Counted from the first letter of the stretch, positions 1 through 11,842 are shown. The stretch is DNA of 64,000 nucleotides from Platerodrilus igneus (GCA_036346225.1 JARFIW010001453.1:248001-312000), one strand, 5' to 3'. Translations and numbers: made by a program. The notes: generated from the letters alone by a model not told the origin.

Positions 1-1091
1 TGATTAAATTTCCTAGAAGGTCTCGAGATACAAAGTGAACTCCTAAGATATCCAAATAACTTAATACCCAAACCAACCTAAATTAAAGCTATATACCTCT
101 TTACAAACGTTTCTAATTACCGTGTGAACCTAGTAATAACATATTCAACTTTTTTATCTTACTTCTTAGCCTCAGCGTATATATCATGTAACCGCAGCTA
201 TCGCTGCTGTTATAGTCGACCACAGTTTTTCGAAATATGTACTTTAAATATTTAGTTTATATACCTACGCTTTTAATTGTCTACATGTGAATTTATATGT
301 GTTTCAATATAGCATTTAGAGTGTTTGACAAAATGTAACTATTGCTGTAAAATAAGGTTTTAATTTTAGTTAGATTCAATTAAGCATAAACAATAATTAG
401 CACCAATTTTTTAATTTCCTAATATTGTTTGAAGAAAAAAAACCGCTGATGATGACCAAAAAATTGGTCAAACGCGCCATGGTAGAAATTTATTAAAGAA
501 CAATAAAAAAAATGTTTGTACGTCTACAACACTCATTTTAAATAAATGACATAATTAGTAATTATTTTCATTGAATAAAGTGTGTCAATTCAATTTCTAT
601 GCTTGCCTTTGCTCTCGGTTTTGCTAAGACCAAAGATACTATGGAACGATATTTATATTTAGTTTCTTATTATTTGAAATTGTTCTAATATTTGAATCTG
701 ATTAACTTACATTTATAAACGTCACAAATTAACCAATCCGCATTAAATTCTAAAGGGATGGAACATTTAAAAAAATCTTAATAACTCAAAACAGTTTAGA
801 ATAAGAAACAAGTAAATATCTAAACCTAATCAAGGAATCTCTCAAAAATTATGCAATTATCAAGTATGAATAAACAACGAGTGTCTAGCTACAGAGTTAA
901 ACCCTCCAATAGCAAATCATCACTTTTCACATACTATTTAATAGTTTTGTAACAATTTAATTATTTGTCAATTATTAATTATATAAATGCGGCAATTAAA
1001 ATGAATCTAAACCAAACTTAGTAGATTGAAATGTAAAGGTGTAATTAAAAAATAAGTTTTATAGAGTTTTAATGCAACATGCGTCTCGGTA
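1..1091. other. AT-rich sequence with no gene seen
   Basis: No reading frame of note. The one recognisable item is a short hairpin motif at about 444-475 (reported separately). The rest is low-complexity AT-rich DNA upstream of the first transposon. Confidence 0.5.
444..475 (+). repeat. Hammerhead-like CTGATGA hairpin motif, degenerate copy 1
   Basis: CTGATGA is followed by T, then a stem GACCAA / TTGGTC closed by an A-rich loop, then AAACGCG. Copies on the - strand near 28650-28688 and on the + strand near 34596-34626 share the CTGATGATGAC start and a GAAAT or AAACG end. The layout recalls a minimal hammerhead ribozyme core (CUGAUGA, stem II, GAAA), but there is an extra T before the stem and the G of GAAA is missing here. 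It is probably a remnant of a dispersed retroelement. Confidence 0.4.
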
Positions 1092-1497
1092 CACAATTAT
1101 TTTTGGCTGTTTCAAAGTCATGTTTGACGTGTAAACGTTAACCTTTGCACTCTTCACAAATAATTTCTTTTTCCATAATACTCATTAACAAAACTTATTA
1201 TCTAATCCTAATTCTAATAATTCTATGCAAAGTTAAAACAAATAAAATAAAATTCAAAACCTATATGGTGCGGTGCGGTGATGTTTTATAATTATAATAT
1301 TTATGCGAAAAGTATATGTTTTATTTCATGTACAGATCTATAAAATATAAGTGAAAGAGGCGTTTTAGCAGTTAGATTCCGTTACCGTTTAAATTAAAAA
1401 TACTATATTATAAATAGTCCAGTTTTAACGGATAATTTAAATATGAGTTTAAACTGAAACGTCAAGGTTGACCTTGAAACAGCCAAAAATAATTTTG
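1092..1497. mobile_element. Small inverted-repeat element (MITE-like), about 0.4 kb
   Basis: The two ends are inverted repeats of roughly 37 bp. The left end reads ACAATTATTTTTGGCTG and continues as TTTCAAAGTCA; the reverse complement of the right end reads ACAAAATTATTTTTGGCTG, then TTTCAAGGTCA. No coding capacity lies between them. It sits just where the left end of the larger transposon to its right should be, so it may have inserted into or replaced that end. No clear target duplication was seen. Confidence 0.45.
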
Positions 1498-1699
1498 TTC
1501 CGCACACGCCTAATACTGTATCAGATTAGTTTATTGTTTATAAATAGGCGTGTTTGTTTAGCATTTCACTGGCGTAGATAATTTGCTGTTAAATGTCAAT
1601 TGACATTTGTGATTTTGACATTCTATATTTATTTCTTACGCTTTCATAGTTTTCTCACTGTTTTATGCCTTGCTTATTATATTTCTATAAAAACAAGTT

Positions 1700-2560
1700 C
1701 TTTTCAGAACTAAAATCCATCGTTTTTGAGATTTTATCAATATATGCATTATAATTCCACTATCACCTGTCTTAATTCAAGTGCATTTAGGCATGTAAAA
1801 TTGTTAGTTATTATAACGTAAAAATTGATACTGTTTTAGAAATGGGGACTCCTTCAAAAAAATACCTATGGAATTAAAGGGCAAGTTTGTTACATGCCAA
1901 AAATTGGCATTGCACACTTTTTAATTTGAGAGTGAATTTGCGTCAATATTTTTAAAAATTGACTTGTGCATTTCCGTCACTTTGGACAGTTGCGTCGGCG
2001 CAAGAGAATGCGCAGACGTGGAGTGAGGAAGTAAGTGCGCGGTTTCCGACACGACGATTATTAGCCAACGAGACGTCGAACAGTGAGGTTTATCTGTGTC
2101 GTGCCTTTGTCTTTTCTCTTTCAGATAATGTAGGCTTCTCTTTATCTCTACCTGATATCGTTTCCTTGACCTTATTCCTATCGTACCGCTACAAACAAAG
2201 AAGAGGGAAGACAGAAAATCTGATTTCAACGATGGCTAACTAAACCCACGCCCAACAACGCCAAGATCCATGGGAAATCAGTATGGCCCCTGCGCAAGGA
2301 TAACCGCAAAATTGTGAAGAGCTCCACTTTTTTTTGGTGAGTGTTTTTTATCTTTTTTAAGGTGCCTCTTGTACCACTGTAAATATTTTTGGTATGTGAT
2401 TCAATTTGAGACGCAATTATGACATAATATCTTGTTGCGCAATATTGTGTACGTGATTAGTATGCGTTGCCAACTATCGTAGTGGCTCTAAACACGCGGG
2501 CGCGGGATTATAACAGCTATACCTTAGACTATAACAAGTTTTACATAAACAAACTCGAGA
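1700..2560. other. 5' non-coding part of the transposon, with a GC-richer block
   Basis: About 1970-2340 is clearly less AT-rich than its surroundings and holds open frames on both strands of about 95-100 codons. Neither shows a recognisable domain or plausible protein composition. It most likely represents the promoter and leader of the transposase gene at 2562, but no motif proves that. Confidence 0.3.
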
Positions 2561-2561
2561 A

Positions 2562-3931
2562 ATGGTTTTGAATGGGCTGGAATTTTATAAGCGGGAAGCA
2601 GAAAATGGGGCACATGTTATTCCTTTAGCTAATTTTAAGGAACACTTTTGCTGCTACAAAAATTTCACAGAGCACATATAAACAAATTGTTAAACCTTCA
2701 AAAGAAAATCAAAGACCATCTTTTCCTGGTTCGAACAGCAAACGGCAAAGAATTTCCCAAAACAACACTTTATCGGAATGTGAATGAGAAACACTTTGTC
2801 GTGTAATACATCAGTTTCATATAACGGAGAGAGACGATCTACTTTAAAACTTATACATGCAAAAATACAGGAATCGGGCGTAGACTTTAAAGGTGACCTT
2901 TCCACCCTTTGCCGAGTTTAAAGCGCATGGGTTTTAAGTAAGTTATTAAACCATACTCGTATAGTGAGTAATTATATGCATTTTGCTTTTTAGGTGGCAA
3001 GAAAACTTCAGATAAACGAAAAATCCTAATGGAATCTCACGACATTCGTTATAAAAGAATTGTTTATTTGAACCAATTGCTTCCCTATAAATCGGAAGGC
3101 AGACCAATCGTATATATAAATGAAAGTTATGTACACAGCGCCCACACTACGCCAAAAGAACGATCCAACAATAGCACAAAAGGTTTAAAAGCACCAGTCC
3201 CTAAGGGCAGACGTTTAGTAATGGTACATGCTAGAAACGAAAATGGCTTTATCTCTAATGCTGCACTAATGTTTACTTTTGGTGCCAAATCGGGCGACTA
3301 TCATGGTGATAAGAATAATGTCAATTTTATTAAATGGTTTTCAACACAACTGATTTCTAACTAGTAAAGAACTCTATTATTTTTCGATAATGCGCTGTAC
3401 CATAATGTTTCTACACAAAACATCCTGTAAGTACGTTTCTGAAAGTAGAAGTGATTCAATGGCTAACTAATTATAATATTAAATATGATCCACTCCAAAC
3501 CAAATGCCAGCTATATGAAATTATTAAGGTACACAAACCCAAACATGCAACATATGCTGTAGACGCACTGCTGGAACAACATGGACATTCAGTGTTGAGA
3601 TTACCATCATATCACCTAGAACAATGCAATTGAGAAAATATAGGCAATTATTAAGAATTGAATTGCGGCAAGAAACACAACGTTTAAATTAAATGATGTA
3701 CAACAGTTAGCATTAGGGAAGTTTAATTCAATTAGTGCTTTTGAATGGAACTCTGTTCGTTTTCATGTCGACAAAACAGTAAACTCATATTTACAAACCG
3801 AAGAAATACTAAATGATGCTATAGACAATTTATGTTTTACAGTAAACACAGAGTCCTCCGACGAAGAATTTGAAATAAGCAGTGAAAGTGACGATAGTGC
3901 TGAAGAGTATGCATCAGAAAGCGAATTTTGA
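2562..3931 (+). pseudogene. DDE_3-type (IS630/Tc1 superfamily) transposase, inactivated
   Basis: Translation read across stops and shifts gives a full transposase order. An N-terminal segment with VIPLANFKE is followed by a region ending KLIHAKIQESGVDFKG. A 56 bp intron (2938-2993, GTAAGT...TTTTTAG) leads into KKTSDKRKILMESHDI. The catalytic core follows, with IVYINESYVHSAHTTPK at about 3107-3160 (first acidic motif) and KSGDYHGDKN; the DNASYH-type second motif falls in decayed sequence near 3390. Then come YAVDALLEQHGHSVLRLPSYH near 3557-3617 and an acidic tail ending near 3931. Several stops and frameshifts (for example the stop at 3362-3364) make it inactive. The C-terminal frame from about 3664 to 3931 is open and serine/aspartate/glutamate rich, as expected for the end of this family. 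The family assignment is confident; the exact subfamily is not. Confidence 0.75.
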
Positions 3932-4546
3932 TAAGTATGAAATTTTTTCTTATATATACTTGGATAATATGATTGCACAACAGGAAGAATTTAAAGACAT
4001 CATTTCTCAGGAGTCTGCGAAATTTGTAAGTTACTATTTGTATTTTATATACTTTACTAATTTAGTTAACTTCGATTATAGATCTGAGAAACACAATAAG
4101 AAAAGACAATTCTCATACATCTGTTATCAATGCTATTAAACAGTTAACATCGGAAAAGTCACCAGTTCCGTCAGATATCAAGAGCTTCTACACATTAATG
4201 GAAAATGAACTGATCAGACGAAAAAAAACATTATTAAAAAATATAAATATAAGGGGAAATTTAAAATATAATTCACAAATTTCATAAAGATAAAGATATG
4301 TAAGTCATCTGAACTTTACAAGCTCAAAAAATAATGTATAATACATTCAATAATATTTTATATAAGCTTTCTTCAAAAATACATAAACAACATGATATTT
4401 TAAGCATCATTGAATGTTAATGTATAATTTTGATATTATTGTTACGAACTATTAGACAATCCGTCAAACACGCAAGTTGCATAACCGAAGTGTATTGTAT
4501 AGAAGTCTAGAACATTCGAACAAATGAATCATCTAGTTAATTTTAG

Positions 4547-4548
<2 letters not shown>
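3932..4548. other. 3' non-coding part of the transposon
   Basis: An open frame spans 3882-4139 but mostly overlaps the tail of the transposase in another frame. Otherwise the stretch is AT-rich with no motif seen. Confidence 0.4.

Positions 4549-4591
<43 letters not shown>
4549..4591. repeat. (TA)n microsatellite
   Basis: Uninterrupted TA dinucleotides. It borders the reversed partial transposase on its left; a matching array borders it on the right at 5394-5439. Confidence 0.95.
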
Positions 4592-4594
<3 letters not shown>

Positions 4595-4615
4595 ATTATT
4601 ATAAAATAATATAAC

Positions 4616-5389
4616 TTACATTTTCACAAATGTTATTAATTCAAATTTCAGCATTGTGCTATCGTAACAAATATTATTCTCCTGTAGCCACTTTTGAATA
4701 TCAACTTTTTTCCAGTAACTTGTTTGTGCCGTATTGATTTGCGTACTATGGTAGCTAGCATTGTCCATTACGATAGTCGATGCCTTGCTTAGATTAATTA
4801 AAAGCTGATATTCAAACCAATACAAAAAGTTATTCTGATTCTTTGGTCATGGTAGTCACCCTCCGTGGGTTTTGAAGCAAAGACGGGTCTTGTTCACAAA
4901 GGTTTTTTGTAGCGTTTTTATAGTAATATGCTCCTCTGAAATACAAAAAATTATTTGCTTTTTAGGCGGTTTAAAAGTTACTAACTGTTTTTATACACAT
5001 GATAGACTACATTTCTAATTGCATCTTTGTCGAAATCATCTACATCAACGACAGGTTTCTTGCATGGACGTATTTTTTATGGGCCTGTTACCGCTTCACC
5101 CTTATTGAACCTAATCCCAATGCTGTTTACAGTGCCTATACTAATATTTAATGCTAATGGGATTTGCTATAACAAACAACTTTTAATGAAACTGTTTAGT
5201 TTACTTAACCTCATCAAATTTAACATTATTCTTTTGGAATCAAACACATAAATACAGAAATTACTTACGTCTCTTACAGAACTGAGTGGTAGAAAAAGCC
5301 TATTATTATCACCTTCTTTTCCAAAATAGTCTATTAGTGAAGCTACCATTTCTTGAGCACGCGCATCTAACGGTTTAGGCATTGTGAAA

Positions 5390-5390
<1 letters not shown>
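4616..5390 (-). pseudogene. Second, partial DDE_3-type transposase, reversed
   Basis: On the - strand the reading starts near 5384 with MPKPLDARAQEMVASLIDYF. It continues into a helix-turn-helix-like segment (ALNISIGTVNSIGIRFNKGE, about 5070-5140) and VVDVDDFDKDAIRNVVYHVY (about 4995-5055), which is the usual linker of this family. The frame then breaks. The catalytic portion resumes with TIVMDNASYHSTQ (about 4735-4775, second catalytic aspartate) and DIQKWLQENNI. The piece holding the first catalytic residue is missing. It belongs to the same family as the gene at 2562-3931, in the opposite orientation, and lies exactly between two (TA)n arrays. Confidence 0.65.

Positions 5391-5393
<3 letters not shown>

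Positions 5394-5439
<46 letters not shown>
5394..5439. repeat. (TA)n microsatellite
   Basis: Uninterrupted TA dinucleotides immediately upstream of the start of the reversed partial transposase. Confidence 0.95.
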
Positions 5440-5442
<3 letters not shown>

Positions 5443-6329
5443 GTATTCACAATTCAAATAATATATTTTAGTTCTGCAAAGAACTATTTTATAAAATATC
5501 CAAGAACAAAAACGATAAAACCAAAAACAAACAAGAACCAGCGATACAACAAAATGACAAAATGTCGAATGACAAATGCTTGGATTTGCAAAAGAAATTG
5601 GCGGCAACACCGTACAAAACTACCAACCTTTATTGCTTTAAATGGCAATATTCTTCAAGTGTAATTCTAGGTATTCATTTGCATACAGTTACCCACACTT
5701 TATTACTACATTTGACGCCATCCTAAAGTTATTTTGAATAGACTATAAGAACCTGCATCTACTTCAGCAGGTTTATATTAACAAATGAACCCGATTCTAA
5801 ATTTGGAGCTCACACCGTAGAAATAGTAGTAACCATCTTCTACTCCATGTTTGTCTGTTGCTGGTAAATTTTTAGCCTTATAATTTTGAGTACTTTTTGT
5901 AATGTGTTATTTTATAACCAGAATTCTTATTATTACTCTTCATCAAAGTAAGATTATCAACAAAAACTATAACCTCAACAAATAAAAAGACTTTCTGCCG
6001 ATCCATCCGCGCACCTAGTGGTTATAAATTCAAACACGTCTGTGTTGATTGTATTATGTGTACTGTATGTAATGAAGAATGTTAAAATTCAATGCTAGTA
6101 CTAAACAGAATACAAGTAATTACTGTAACTAAGCAATTTTTGGGTGTCCCCGGGCGCAATATTGATTTGCAATCTGACAGCATTCTGGAATGCTATATTC
6201 TGCAAATAATATGAAAAGCTAGTATTGTACAAATAAATGATTTATAGTATTGAAAATATTCATAATTTTTAGTTTGAAAATGCATAATGTAACAGGTAAT
6301 ATAATCCACAAAAACTAATTTCAATTTAC
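5440..6329. other. Non-coding interior of the transposon
   Basis: No supported gene. The open frames on the - strand (for example 6193-6378) are low-complexity and show no domain. Confidence 0.35.
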
Positions 6330-6486
6330 ACGCGTTTTTGCAATGTGAATTTGAACTACCAACAAAATAAAACTTCATTTTAGAATATTTACTATAAAAA
6401 TCATTAAATCCGCTATGCGACTGACTTTCAAGGTATGCGCATATGTCAAATGACGTACAAGCTCTTCTTAAATAAATTCTACTTCA

Positions 6487-6856
6487 ACTAAATAATACAT
6501 AAGTGTAACAGCTTCTGAGATTCTGCATTTCTATTGGAGGTGTTAACCCTGCAGCTAGACTCTGGTATAAAACACTGTCATTTACGATATTTCATTTCGG
6601 AACAGTTATTGATTATTTAATTTAATATACACCTAATGTAGGAACGTACCTTGAGTTTTTGCATATGTCAATTTGAAACTGACATAATTATATTGCTAAA
6701 ATTCCGGCAAATGGTATATTTTATATCATATTCATGATGTGTACTTTCACGGTATGCCACATAAATGCCCAAGTAAAGTGATGAATACCGACAGGTACAC
6801 GTGTAAATAATAGCTTTTTCAAAATTAACTCCTAACCAAAAAAGTATAAACTGAAA
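6487..6856. promoter_or_regulatory. Upstream region of the CRELD gene
   Basis: Only about 370 bp separate the transposon terminus from the CRELD start codon, so the basal promoter should lie here unless the 5' UTR has a further exon. I see no decisive core promoter motif. The placement is inferred from position alone. Confidence 0.35.
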
Positions 6857-6997
6857 ATGTTCCGACATTATTTTATTTCATTCTTATTGATTATACTATT
6901 ACCAAAGAATATAAGTTGTGATAAAATGGATATTTTACGACAAAAATCATTTCCACCGTGTAAAGCGTGCCGGGTATATATAGATTCATTTAAAAGG
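6857..6997 (+). CDS. Creld: CRELD family protein, coding exon 1 (signal peptide)
   Basis: First of four exons of a 370-residue protein joined as 6857-6997, 7046-7565, 41282-41515 and 41559-41776. The start ATG opens a hydrophobic signal peptide (MFRHYFISFLLIILL...). CKACRVYIDSFKR follows, the CxxC and its flank that begin the conserved N-terminal domain of CRELD proteins. The exon ends at a phase-0 GTAAGA donor, and a 48 bp intron (6998-7045, ending CATAG) follows. CRELD proteins are ER-associated, CxxC-containing proteins linked to disulfide chemistry and receptor folding. This one carries C-terminal membrane helices, so it is CRELD1-like rather than the soluble CRELD2 type. No in-frame stop occurs in the joined reading. 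Confidence 0.85.
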
Positions 6998-7045
6998 GTA
7001 AGAGTTCGTGTTTTGTGTAATAATAAATTAAAGTGATACACATAG

Positions 7046-7565
7046 GGCATGGAGGAGACTTCAAAAGGAAGATTTGAAGGTGGAGACGCTGCTTGGGAGG
7101 AGGAAAAATTGGGTAGTTATGCACAAAGTGAAGTACGACTTACAGAAATTCAGGAAAATGTATGTTCGGATGTAGAAGAAGGTAAAAATCAATGTTATTC
7201 ATTGAATGGAGAACACGATTACCTAATAGAAGAATGGTGGTTTAACTATCAAACTACCGAACCTGATTTGTTCAAATATTTATGCATAAATCTTTTAAAT
7301 TTATGTTGTCCGGATCTTCATTATGGATCAGACTGCCTACCTTGTTCAGGCTTTCCAGATAGCGTCTGTAGTAATAATGGTCGTTGTAGGGGAGCTGGTA
7401 CCCGTAAGGGTAATGGACAATGTATTTGTAATATTGGATATATTGGGGAAAACTGCGATCTGTGTGAACTTACGTACTTTGAAGCTTATAGGGATGATAG
7501 AAAAATATTGTGCTCCAAATGTCACATATCTTGTGCAGATAAATGTGAAAAAGCTGGACCATCAG
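7046..7565 (+). CDS. Creld: CRELD family protein, coding exon 2 (WE domain and EGF-like region)
   Basis: The exon starts with GMEETSKGRFEGGDAAWEEE, the hallmark of the CRELD N-terminal domain (GGNTAWEE-type), then EVRLTEIQENVC. The WE-type segment EEWWFNY...PDLFKYLCI follows, then a cysteine-rich EGF/laminin-like module (CCPDLHYGSDCLPC, CSNNGRCRGAGTRKGNGQC, CICNIGYIGENC), then the start of a furin-like cysteine repeat (CSKCHISCADKC). It ends TCA G at a GTAAGG donor in phase 1, matching the phase of the acceptor at 41281/41282. The next family block (GCLNCTSGW) is the first codon series of exon 3, so no domain is missing across the 33.7 kb intron. A frame through the donor would stop within a few codons, as expected for an exon end. 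Confidence 0.9.
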
Positions 7566-9742
7566 GTAAGGATCATTGATATAGATTAGAACTAATTCTT
7601 AACAAAGTACGATTGATTTGTTATTTTGAAAGATTTATATGAATATTTTAATATTTGTAACTTTTTGTATGGATCGGTATGTAAGGAACAATATCAAAAA
7701 AACAAAACTTTCCAAATCTTCTCTAGGTATTTCATTAGAATAGTGTTTTTTTTTTAATTTTACAGTGCGTTTAATGCAAAAAATAAAAAACTTTGTACCG
7801 TACATTAGTTAGATAACATTGGAATATAACTCATCAGTGTGGTTTCCATAATACAAAAGAGCTATCACCTCACGTAGTCTGTTTAATATAAACTTTATGT
7901 ATATTTGCATTATAAATTAAACCTTCCAGCTACAAGCGTTGTTTTTGGTCATGTAGTGTCTATAGAGGTAGATGAACTTTTATCTACAATGAAGAAGAAA
8001 ATTTGATTTGTGTTTATTTAAAACTATTCTTAGTGTTGACATAGATTCACATGAACTGCTTACATTAATCGAATTCAATGTACCACAAAAAATAATTTCT
8101 AATGCACTCACTTTTAAATGCACTTGGCAAGCTTCTAACTAAGGTTTACACTATTTTATGCATCGCTGCTCACAACCTGCCAATAGACATCAAAACTAAC
8201 TTGAGTGGTTTACTTGGTTTACTTACTTACACACATGTTTTAAAAGGAGGCTGTATTGATTTAATATATAAATATTCCACTTATCTAATGGCATGCTGTT
8301 ATAATATTATTATTTAAACGTTCATACTTATTTATATTACAATTTTTCATTGTGTAATCATTTGTGTAATAGGCTTAACCTGTCTAAATAAATGATTTTT
8401 CTACAATAATGCGTTCGTTATGAAAACAATATCTGGAAATAAATGCTTATATTTCTTCACTATTTATAAACCAGAACATGTTTTTAAAAAGTCCTTATCT
8501 ATTGTTACTCAGCATAAAATTTATAGATATTTAAAATTAAAAACCAAGGACAAATAATGTATTGTCAACATCCTTTTAAAACACTTCTTTAGATAATTGA
8601 TCAATTTTCAAAATAAGACATATAACAATTGGAAAATATTTTTGACTTTTCCTACATTGATAAAATATCACGAAAAAGCAGTTAATCATTTATTCTTGTG
8701 ACATCTAAATTGTAGTTACTGAAAAAATATTATCTTCCATAAAAACTTATCATCTAAAAAATGTCATGGACAAGGAGCGTTAAGCCCTTCATTCATGTAG
8801 TCCAAAATATACAAATAACAACGGGAGTACACCAACACATATAGGAAATTATTTGTCTCGTCTCTATTGCATCTCGACTGCATTCTCTAGCCTTACCTTG
8901 AATACGCATTATCTTGTGCAGTCAGCTGCTTCTCTCTTTCAGGTATTTGCTTGATGTAACATCAGTGTTCTACGACTTCAATACACATTGCTATTGAAAT
9001 TTTTCTTCATTTTCATATTGCAAAATTCATACATAGAATAAACACTTTCTCTATTTCACTTATGATAGCAACATAAAAACTGCCTATTTCTTTATTATGA
9101 ATGGCTTGCAATTCAACTGAAACCTTAAACGAATAACCTTGTTACACTCGAGTCAAAATCAAGAACCAAAGAGGTAATGAACAATTTTATACATTCTCAG
9201 ATATTTATAAGTTGAAATATCAACATCATAACCAAATGTATGTGCTTTTGAACTCTTTGAAGTCTTTAATTTGTTGTTTAACACGCGTGTTTGTGAAAAT
9301 CCAATAATCTGCTTCCACTATTAGGGTGTTATGTGAGCATAGATGTGTCATTCATTAAATATATATACAAAGTCTAATCTGCACAGATTGTTTCTAAACA
9401 CGTGCATCTTAAGTTATTTTTTATTTATTGTTTCCTTGAATCCCATACAATAAAAATAAGTTCTCATTTATCTTATTAAAAATTTTCTGAAAATTTTTTA
9501 TGTGGTGTTTATTGAAATGAAAACATGAGCGTATGGTCGTTCTAGTTAAGTTATTCTAGGATCGTTTTTGTTAACTAGTCTGTCGATTTCATAAATGACT
9601 GAGCTGTTCTCTCCCACGATGAGAATACTAAGAGTCGCCATTTCTAAAACTCATGTTTTAGTGTAGCTTATTAAATGTTAAACTTGATATAGGAATAAAG
9701 TATTGTACACTTAAAATATATTTAACCTTGGGTGTGTGTGGG

Positions 9743-9752
<10 letters not shown>
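7566..9752. other. Intron sequence with no recognised element
   Basis: About 2.2 kb of AT-rich DNA. The open frame at 8102-8317 is short, compositionally biased and shows no domain. A GT-rich run (about 9730-9752) leads into the TA array that holds the first gypsy element. Confidence 0.4.

Positions 9753-9791
<39 letters not shown>
9753..9791. repeat. (TA)n microsatellite at the left edge of gypsy element 1
   Basis: TA dinucleotides directly abutting the LTR start at 9792. A second TA array directly abuts the right LTR end at 16826, so the element appears to have inserted within a TA microsatellite. Confidence 0.9.
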
Positions 9792-9793
<2 letters not shown>

Positions 9794-11532
9794 CTATGAT
9801 AATAGGGTTATCTAGGGGTATATTGTGTCATAAGCAAACGTTTAACACCCTGTATAAGAATCACAATTGACGTTAATTAATGCCGGGAAGCATATTCTTC
9901 AACAATACGAACACATTCAGCAAGATGGATAACTCTGCATGCAATCAAATATTTTAAACCAGAAAGCATTTGTGAATTCTAAATAAATACGCATTAAATG
10001 CATCGGAAGCTAAAAAATCGTAATACAAATTCTGTTAAAATTAAACAAGCGCTAGTAGAAAGAGATAGCAAAGCATTCTGCTAAGAGACGCATCTTTCAA
10101 AATAAATAAGTTTTGGAAACGCAGGATGTAAATAGAAACTTTTCAATTTACATCATTTCATCTACGTGATTTTTAATACGGAGTTTAAATCAAAACCCAG
10201 AACGATATCTTGACAAACAAAAGCCATAAGTTAAATACGTGAGAAGGCGGATTAGAAATTCCTACAATAACACCTAAACAGACGAGTAAAATTGCATATA
10301 TTTTAGAAATAGACTGCTAAAACTTGTATTCTACGCGACCAATAACATTGTTCCGACGGGCTGTTATCAAATGATACTTGTAAAAGCCCAGGGTATTTAC
10401 AACATCCTATGGCACGTCATAAACTTTGAACAAACAAGGCTGATAGCCAATGGTTTCTGATAAGGGCGTTTCTTTATATATCACTCAAACTTGATAACAG
10501 ACAGTCTTTATTCAACCTGAGCACGCTTCACATCAGTTCAACTCAAGAATTTACGTAAAAGTAAACATTGAAAATTAAATAATTATATATTTGCGAAAGT
10601 TGTGATAGAAAGTTTTTAAAGTAAATGACAGTAAAAAATATATGAGAGAAGTTTTGCCGTTAGCCAGAAAACGTGAGTAAAAGCTTATTAATTAAATAAT
10701 TTTAATATTTATAATTTAGGGTTCTAAGTGACAGGTGAAAATTTAGGTATTATTCAAATCTAATTATTGTCTAAGTAATAAGCTGAAATCTGGGAAAAAC
10801 TCCAGATATAACTTTAGGGATAAATCTAAAATTGCATAAAAATATTGGTTTGCATCTACGCATCGGAGCACAAAGACGGAGGTTTGTTTTAAGCATTGAA
10901 TGGGGTTTGGCCAAGCAGTACTACAGAAACCACAAGAGGGCTCAACTAAAAGTAATCCAGAGGTACCGGTCTACAACACGCAATGGCTGATCCACGGAGA
11001 ACAAAGAAAGACACGCAAGGACAACTACAGGTCAGAATATCATAAGGCATTATTTTCTTTTTTATTGAAAATTTACTACATTTTTTTAATACCTAAATAT
11101 TTATGTAAAGGGTCACCAAAAATCTTTTTGTACGTGAAAATTTACGTAAAAAGGGAAAAGTTATTGAACATTCAAGGGTGTTTTCCAATAGTGTTCAGTA
11201 TCATTTTACCTGACCTTAAACTAATTAAAGGAAACTATAATTTTGGGGATAAACAAATTGAGATTATTATTTTTTGATTTAGGGGTTTACTTTGTCAAAG
11301 AGTGAATAATATTAAGCTGTACAGTATATATAATTTTTCTCTGTCATTATACAAATCTTAGTCAATCTCGTTTTTCTCATTTCAGTAGAAAAGTATTAGA
11401 TAAAAAGGGGTGTAAATTCTTTGTTATCGTAACGTTGTGCGCTTTGTGTGGATTAGACTGAGCTAGCCGAGGCATATTTAAATTTTAGGATATTAAAAGA
11501 CGTTAATTACATCAGCGTGCAGCGTTATAGCA
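9792..11532 (+). repeat. 5' LTR of gypsy element 1
   Basis: It begins TGCTATGATAATAGGG and ends GTTATAGCA; the same sequence recurs as a direct repeat at 14969-16826. Termini are inverted (TGCTATGATA and, in the 3' copy, TATCATAGCT). At about 1.74 kb it is long for an LTR. It is about 95 bp shorter near its start than the 3' copy (which has extra sequence around 15005-15100). Differences between the two copies are frequent, so the element is not recent. Confidence 0.8.
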
Positions 11533-11842
11533 AAGTAAAATAACGCATCAACGTGGGGCAAGAATACCGAAAAGAGATTAATTTCACGCATCAACGTAGG
11601 GCTAAAATATCAGAAAAAGGTTATATGTCGTTGACAACGTGAAGCTAGAATATCATAAAAAAGAGATATAGCGCATCAATCATAGGGGCTAGAATGCCAA
11701 AAATTTAATCGACGCATCAGTGTGGGGATAAAATACGAAAAAGTTATAGGACAATTCAATTATAGGGGCTTGAAATAAAAGAATTGTAGAAAAGAAAATT
11801 GACTGACCAAGTGTAAGGGCTAGAAAAACTTGAAAATTGTAC
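11533..11842 (+). repeat. Primer-binding-like site followed by degenerate tandem array
   Basis: Just after the LTR comes TAACGCATCAACGTGGGGC, close to the gypsy-type primer binding site ending CAACGTGGGGC. Variants of the CGCATCAACGTGGGGC(A/T)AGAATA unit then recur about seven times at roughly 38-48 bp spacing (near 11544, 11587, 11630, 11670, 11713, 11755 and 11805), decaying rightward. This is a leader repeat of the element. The primer-binding reading applies only to the first unit. Confidence 0.6.

Larger units (their letters stand above)
1498..6486 (+). mobile_element. IS630/Tc1-type DNA transposon, decayed, about 5 kb
   Basis: The left part (about 1531-1690) and right part (about 6330-6486) match the left and right halves of a 403 bp element at 61038-61440. 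That element has perfect 20 bp terminal inverted repeats, and the right terminus here (TTCTTAAATAAATTCTACTT) is the same terminus. Between them lies a mutated DDE transposase gene (2562-3931) and a reversed partial copy (4616-5390). The left inverted repeat itself is missing, apparently lost at the 1092-1497 element. Family membership is inferred from the transposase motifs and the TA flanks of the short copy. Confidence 0.65.

Noticed and set aside
1921..2243. Overlapping open frames of about 95-100 codons on both strands
   Set aside because: They lie in a GC-richer block where stops are rarer, overlap each other on opposite strands, and show no domain or conserved pattern.
8102..8317. Small gene in the CRELD intron
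   Set aside because: 71 codons, no domain, AT-biased composition and no regulatory context; consistent with chance.
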